Assembly: GCA_964406505.1 (NCBI GenBank)
Contig: CAYORX010000029.1
Coordinates: 1 to 17,243, forward strand
Direction of reading: 5' to 3'
Source of the DNA: DTU015 sp964406505
GTDB taxonomy: Bacteria; Bacillota; Sulfobacillia; Fermentithermobacillales; Fermentithermobacillaceae
DNA: 17,243 nucleotides
Below the pieces are notes generated by a model. That model worked only from the letters and a program-made list of their open reading frames with translations, did not search any database and had not been told where the DNA came from. This document shows positions 14,280-17,243 of this stretch, piece after piece (the stretch's first letter is position 1; each line of letters begins with the position of its first letter). Made by a program: the position numbers and the translations under genes.

Positions 14280-15023
14280 ATGAAGCAAAACCTGGGGTTA
14301 AGCGGTAGCACGTTAAAAATTATTGCGGCAATATCTATGCTTATAGATCATATATATATAGCTGTATTCGATAATGTGTATATAGATAAAAAGATACATG
14401 TAGTAGGTCTTTATTTGGTAAATGGTTCACCAAACTACAAGCATTGGATGTTTACTTTGGGTAAGGTGATGCGTGGAATTATAGGTCGGATAGCGTTTCC
14501 GGTTTTTTGTTTTCTGCTGGTTCAGGGCTTTGTTCACACTTCTAACAAACATAGATACAAATTAAGGTTATTAATTTTCGCACTTCTATCCGAAATACCG
14601 TATAACCTTGTGGTTCAGCAGAAGTTTAGTTTTGGTATATCTAACGTGCTATTTACGCTGCTTTTAGGTCTGATTGCATTAGAACTTATACAGACAGATT
14701 GGCATCCAATACTGCGTTTTGTAGCAGTCACAGGAGTTGCGATAGTGTCTAGCGTATTGAAATGTGACTATGGAGTAGCAGGAGTGTTATTAATAATCAT
14801 GCTTTATTTTGCAAAAGATAATAAAATCTTTATCGCTTCAGTAGGAGTTATCGCTGTTTTGGCGTTACCGCCATTTGGTTTTATGAGTTTGTTGGCATAC
14901 GTGCTCATAATTTTTTACAACGGTAAAAAAGGTTTGAATTTAAAATATATATTTTACGTGTTTTATCCTGCACACCTAATGGTTTTGCATTATATTAGCC
15001 GGATAATAGTTAGAAGTTCATAA
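14280..15023 (+). CDS. TraX family membrane protein
   Basis: A 247-residue polytopic membrane protein matching the TraX family, named after the F-pilin N-acetylase of conjugative plasmids but common on Firmicute chromosomes, where it is probably an integral-membrane acyltransferase of unknown substrate. Recognisable segments are LKIIAAISMLIDHIYIAVF near the N-terminus, RIAFPVFCFLLVQGFVHT, RLLIFALLSEIPYNLVV, NVLFTLLLGLIALEL and the C-terminal YVFYPAHLMVLHYISR. About eight hydrophobic segments are visible. The ATG at 14280 has only a weak AGAAAG-like site upstream, and no better alternative start was found. It follows the M42 terminator. No pili or conjugation genes are present, so transfer is not implied. 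Confidence 0.88.
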   Translation: MKQNLGLSGSTLKIIAAISMLIDHIYIAVFDNVYIDKKIHVVGLYLVNGSPNYKHWMFTLGKVMRGIIGRIAFPVFCFLLVQGFVHTSNKHRYKLRLLIFALLSEIPYNLVVQQKFSFGISNVLFTLLLGLIALELIQTDWHPILRFVAVTGVAIVSSVLKCDYGVAGVLLIIMLYFAKDNKIFIASVGVIAVLALPPFGFMSLLAYVLIIFYNGKKGLNLKYIFYVFYPAHLMVLHYISRIIVRSS

Positions 15024-15066
15024 AAATTGCACAACAGATATTTAATTCTTTAATGGAGTGTTTAAT

Positions 15067-15711
15067 TTGAAATTTTTCCGAATCAAAGATCCCGTAAGCG
15101 CGTTAACCCACTTCATTACGTTGCTAGCGTCTGCCGTGGGATTTGGATTTTTATTGTGGACTACATGGGGTCATTTAGGACACATGCTTGTTGCATGTAT
15201 TTATGGCTGCAGTTTGTTAGTTTTATATACTGCGAGCACGCTATATCATTGGATAAAGACAACCGCCAAAAAAGAAGCGTTATTAAGAAAGTTTGATCAT
15301 CTCGCTATTAACATTTTAATTGCGGGAACAGCTACCCCGATTTTATACCATGGGCTTAAAGGCTTATGGAGGAATTCAATGCTTGCGGGAATTTGGATTC
15401 TCACTGTAGTTGCCTGTTGCGTACAGGTGTTTCTGATTAAAGGGCCGAGGTGGCTTTATACCTTATTATACGTGCTACTAGCCCTATTAACGTTAATTCC
15501 TGTGGTGCAACTTGCGAAAAACCTCCCTTGGCAAGCTATATTTCTGTTTATAGCTGGCGGGGGAGTATATTTGGCGGGTTCCATAATATATGCACTTAAA
15601 AAGCCTGATTTTTTCCCAGGTGTGTTCGGTTTCCATGAATTGTTTCATGTGCTGGTCACGACCGCCACGGTGCTTCATTTCATTGGGATATTCAAGTATG
15701 TGTTGCCGTGA
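15067..15711 (+). CDS. Hemolysin III/PAQR family membrane protein
   Basis: A 214-residue seven-helix membrane protein of the hemolysin III (YqfA/PAQR) family. The presumed zinc site is complete: ASTLYHW (Ser57, His61), FDHLAI (Asp77), and the C-terminal HELFHVLVTTATVLH (His190, His194 and His204). Family members are often annotated as channel-forming hemolysins, but the better-studied relatives point to a metal-dependent membrane hydrolase, so a lytic role should not be assumed. A frame opens at GTG 15058, but that codon overlaps the GGAGTG ribosome site (15055-15060); TTG 15067 has proper spacing and is preferred. It starts 43 bases after TraX and may be cotranscribed with it. Confidence 0.92.
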   Translation: MKFFRIKDPVSALTHFITLLASAVGFGFLLWTTWGHLGHMLVACIYGCSLLVLYTASTLYHWIKTTAKKEALLRKFDHLAINILIAGTATPILYHGLKGLWRNSMLAGIWILTVVACCVQVFLIKGPRWLYTLLYVLLALLTLIPVVQLAKNLPWQAIFLFIAGGGVYLAGSIIYALKKPDFFPGVFGFHELFHVLVTTATVLHFIGIFKYVLP

Positions 15712-15750
15712 TTTTTAAACCATGAATCCGTATCTCTATCGCTTTTCAAT

Positions 15751-16979
15751 CTACACATTGCATAACCGTAGCAAAGTTTTAAGAAGAACATTAGCTCCAT
15801 TTATGCAATCTTTTCGTTCAGTCCATTCGTCTGGGCTATGGCTTATCCCGTTTTTGCTTGGTACGAAAATCATAGCCGTGGGTAAGTATTTAGCAAATAT
15901 CGCTGCATCATGAGATGCCCCAGATGGCATAAATCTGNNNNNNNNNNTTTAAGTCCTAGACTATCGGCTGCATCACGAATTGTTATTTGGAGTCCGTCGT
16001 TCATTTGAGCAGACGGGTTTCTGGAAACCGATGAAAAATCTACTTTTAGATTTTGTGAGTCAGCTATCTTATGTGCTTTAAGTTTTATTATATCGAGTAC
16101 TTTGTCAGCGACGGCTGGTTTAAGATCTCTCACCTCAATTCCTACTTCTACAACCCCAGGGATCACGTTCCGAGCGTTCGGTTCTACTTTGATCATTCCG
16201 CAGGTACCTACCGTTGCGGATGAACCGTGGTCCTTTACAATTTTCGGTGTTTCCAAAATGAGTGCGGCAGCTCCTAAAAGCGCATCATTACGCTGAACCA
16301 TCGGGGTAGTACCCGCGTGATTGGAGATTCCCTTAAATATTACATCTATGTTGTGTATGCATACGATTCCTTCTACAATTCCAATATGTTGCTTGGTGTT
16401 ATCCAAAACTCCGCCTTGTTCGATGTGAAGTTCCAGGTAGCACATATACTCAGATGGGTTGAACTTTTTAAAAGTTTGTGCTTCAAATCCAGATAACCCT
16501 GCCTTTTTTAAAACAGGTTCCAGCAATTTTTGTTCGTCTTCACTGATGCCCTCAGCAAAACAACGGCTGCCAAAAAGGCCCCTACCCTCTTGGGTACCTT
16601 CTTCGTTAGAAAATGCTGCGATCTGAATACCATGTTTAATGTTAATGCCGTTTTCTTTTATGGTTTGAGCACATTCGAGGGCAGCTATGACACCCAAAGC
16701 ACCATCAAACATGCCGCCGTTAGGCACAGTATCAAGATGTGAGCCCACCAGTAGTTTTTTGGAGTGTGGTAACGATATATCCCCGAACACATTCCCGACT
16801 CCATCTATGTGGGTTTCTAGACCAGCATTTTCCATCTTAGATTTGAACCAATATCTGCCTTCCATGTCGGCTTGACTAAACGAAACTCTAGATACGCCGT
16901 CATTGCCACCGATCTTACCAAGCTCCATTAAGTTATTCCAAAACCTGTTTTCATTTATTCTCAATTCTGAGCGAGTCAA
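15751..16979 (-). CDS. M20 family N-carbamoyl-amino-acid/allantoate amidohydrolase, split by an assembly gap
   Basis: This Zn-dependent amidohydrolase (hydantoinase/carbamoylase type) removes a carbamoyl or ureido group from N-carbamoyl amino acids, allantoate or similar. Visible motifs are VGSHLDTVPNGGMFDGALG (His81, Asp92), FSNEEGTQEG (Glu126-127), ELHIEQG (His185) and GISNHAGTTPM. TTG 16979 follows GGGAGGTG (16986-16993). At 15938-15947 ten Ns break the frame. Reading on past the gap in another phase gives FMPSGASHDAAIF, then MIFVPSKNGISHSPDEWTE with the last metal His, and a stop at 15751-15753: the expected C-terminus of about 60 residues. The true gap therefore has a length of 2 modulo 3 (8 or 11, for example). 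Nothing supports an authentic frameshift. Substrate is uncertain within the family. Confidence 0.92.
15938..15947. other. Assembly gap of 10 Ns inside the M20 gene
   Basis: The Ns fall between ADSLGLK and the FMPSGASHDAA segment of the M20 amidohydrolase. The gap length is a placeholder, because frame continuity needs a length of 2 modulo 3. Confidence 0.95.
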
Positions 16980-17243
16980 TTAATGCACCTCCCAAATTGC
17001 AGTTTCCCAAATTTTGATTTCAAATGCAACCGTTACAGATATTTGAAGGCAGTTCAGCAAGATTTTCCCGTGGTTATCCCATTGGTGGTACCGCTATTAG
17101 ACGAAGAACTGGGTCAAGGGGAATTCAGGCATATTGATGTACACTTGTTTAAGATGGCTTTTACGATTATGGGGGCGGGTGTGTTCAAATGTATGAGTAA
17201 AGTTTTAGTGGGTATTTAGGAGTAAAAAAAGGACGAGAAGCCT
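16980..17243. other. Right-edge stretch with an unassigned open frame
   Basis: Besides the M20 ribosome site, an open frame runs on the plus strand from 16983 to 17219. Its second half reads like protein (QDFPVVIPLVVPLLDEELG, then FKMAFTIMGAGVFKCMS), but no start with a ribosome site exists, and its first 20 residues are the complement of the M20 leader. I do not recognise it. It may be a remnant, or chance. AGGAG at 17218-17222 may belong to a gene beyond the edge. Confidence 0.25.

Noticed and set aside
14280..15023. TraX as a sign of a conjugative element
   Set aside because: TraX-family proteins are common on Firmicute chromosomes, and no transfer, relaxase, integrase or attachment site is present.
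15722..15913. Plus-strand open frame of 63 codons
   Set aside because: It is the complement of the true C-terminus of the M20 amidohydrolase, which becomes visible once the N gap is treated as frame-changing.

Overview
The window looks like chromosome from a low-to-moderate G+C, Gram-positive-type bacterium, most likely an anaerobic Clostridia-like Firmicute. Shine-Dalgarno sites are strong (AAAGGAGG, TAGGAGG, GGAGGTG). TTG and GTG starts are very frequent. Tandem DegV/FakB proteins, a MASE3-GGDEF protein and many peptide- and amino-acid-degrading enzymes fit that setting. A run of 10 Ns at 15938-15947 marks a draft assembly. I see no rRNA, tRNA, CRISPR array, insertion sequence or phage gene.

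Layout. A MASE3-GGDEF signalling protein runs in from the left edge (2-862). A 54-residue membrane miniprotein (1050-1214) follows, then two tandem DegV/FakB fatty-acid-binding proteins (1367-2218 and 2467-3318) and an S9 serine peptidase with a beta-propeller (3581-5791). A strong hairpin at 5824-5861 separates the S9 gene from a convergent Hsp20 gene (5916-6356, minus). Upstream of Hsp20 on the same strand is a 50-residue miniprotein (6485-6637). The plus strand resumes with an A24 prepilin peptidase lacking the usual cysteine motif (6932-7708) and a MOSC protein lacking the usual GKEC cysteine (7801-8250).

The most distinctive block is 8474-13008: a canonical asparaginase, an XRE-type regulator preceded by two inverted repeats, a gene relic, a D-cysteine desulfhydrase-family PLP enzyme, and a second asparaginase-like protein. 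This second protein has lost the catalytic motifs and gained an insert of about 80 residues, so it is a likely pseudoenzyme. An M42 aminopeptidase (13133-14206) with a terminator follows, then TraX-like and hemolysin III-like membrane proteins. On the minus strand lies an M20 N-carbamoyl-amino-acid/allantoate amidohydrolase (15751-16979), cut by the N gap.

How they fit together. The S9 and M42 peptidases would release amino acids. The asparaginase, desulfhydrase and M20 amidohydrolase would remove nitrogen or sulfur from amino acids and their derivatives. This suggests a peptide- or amino-acid-fermenting lifestyle, which is inference. The XRE regulator may control the asparaginase/desulfhydrase block, but only position and dyads support that.
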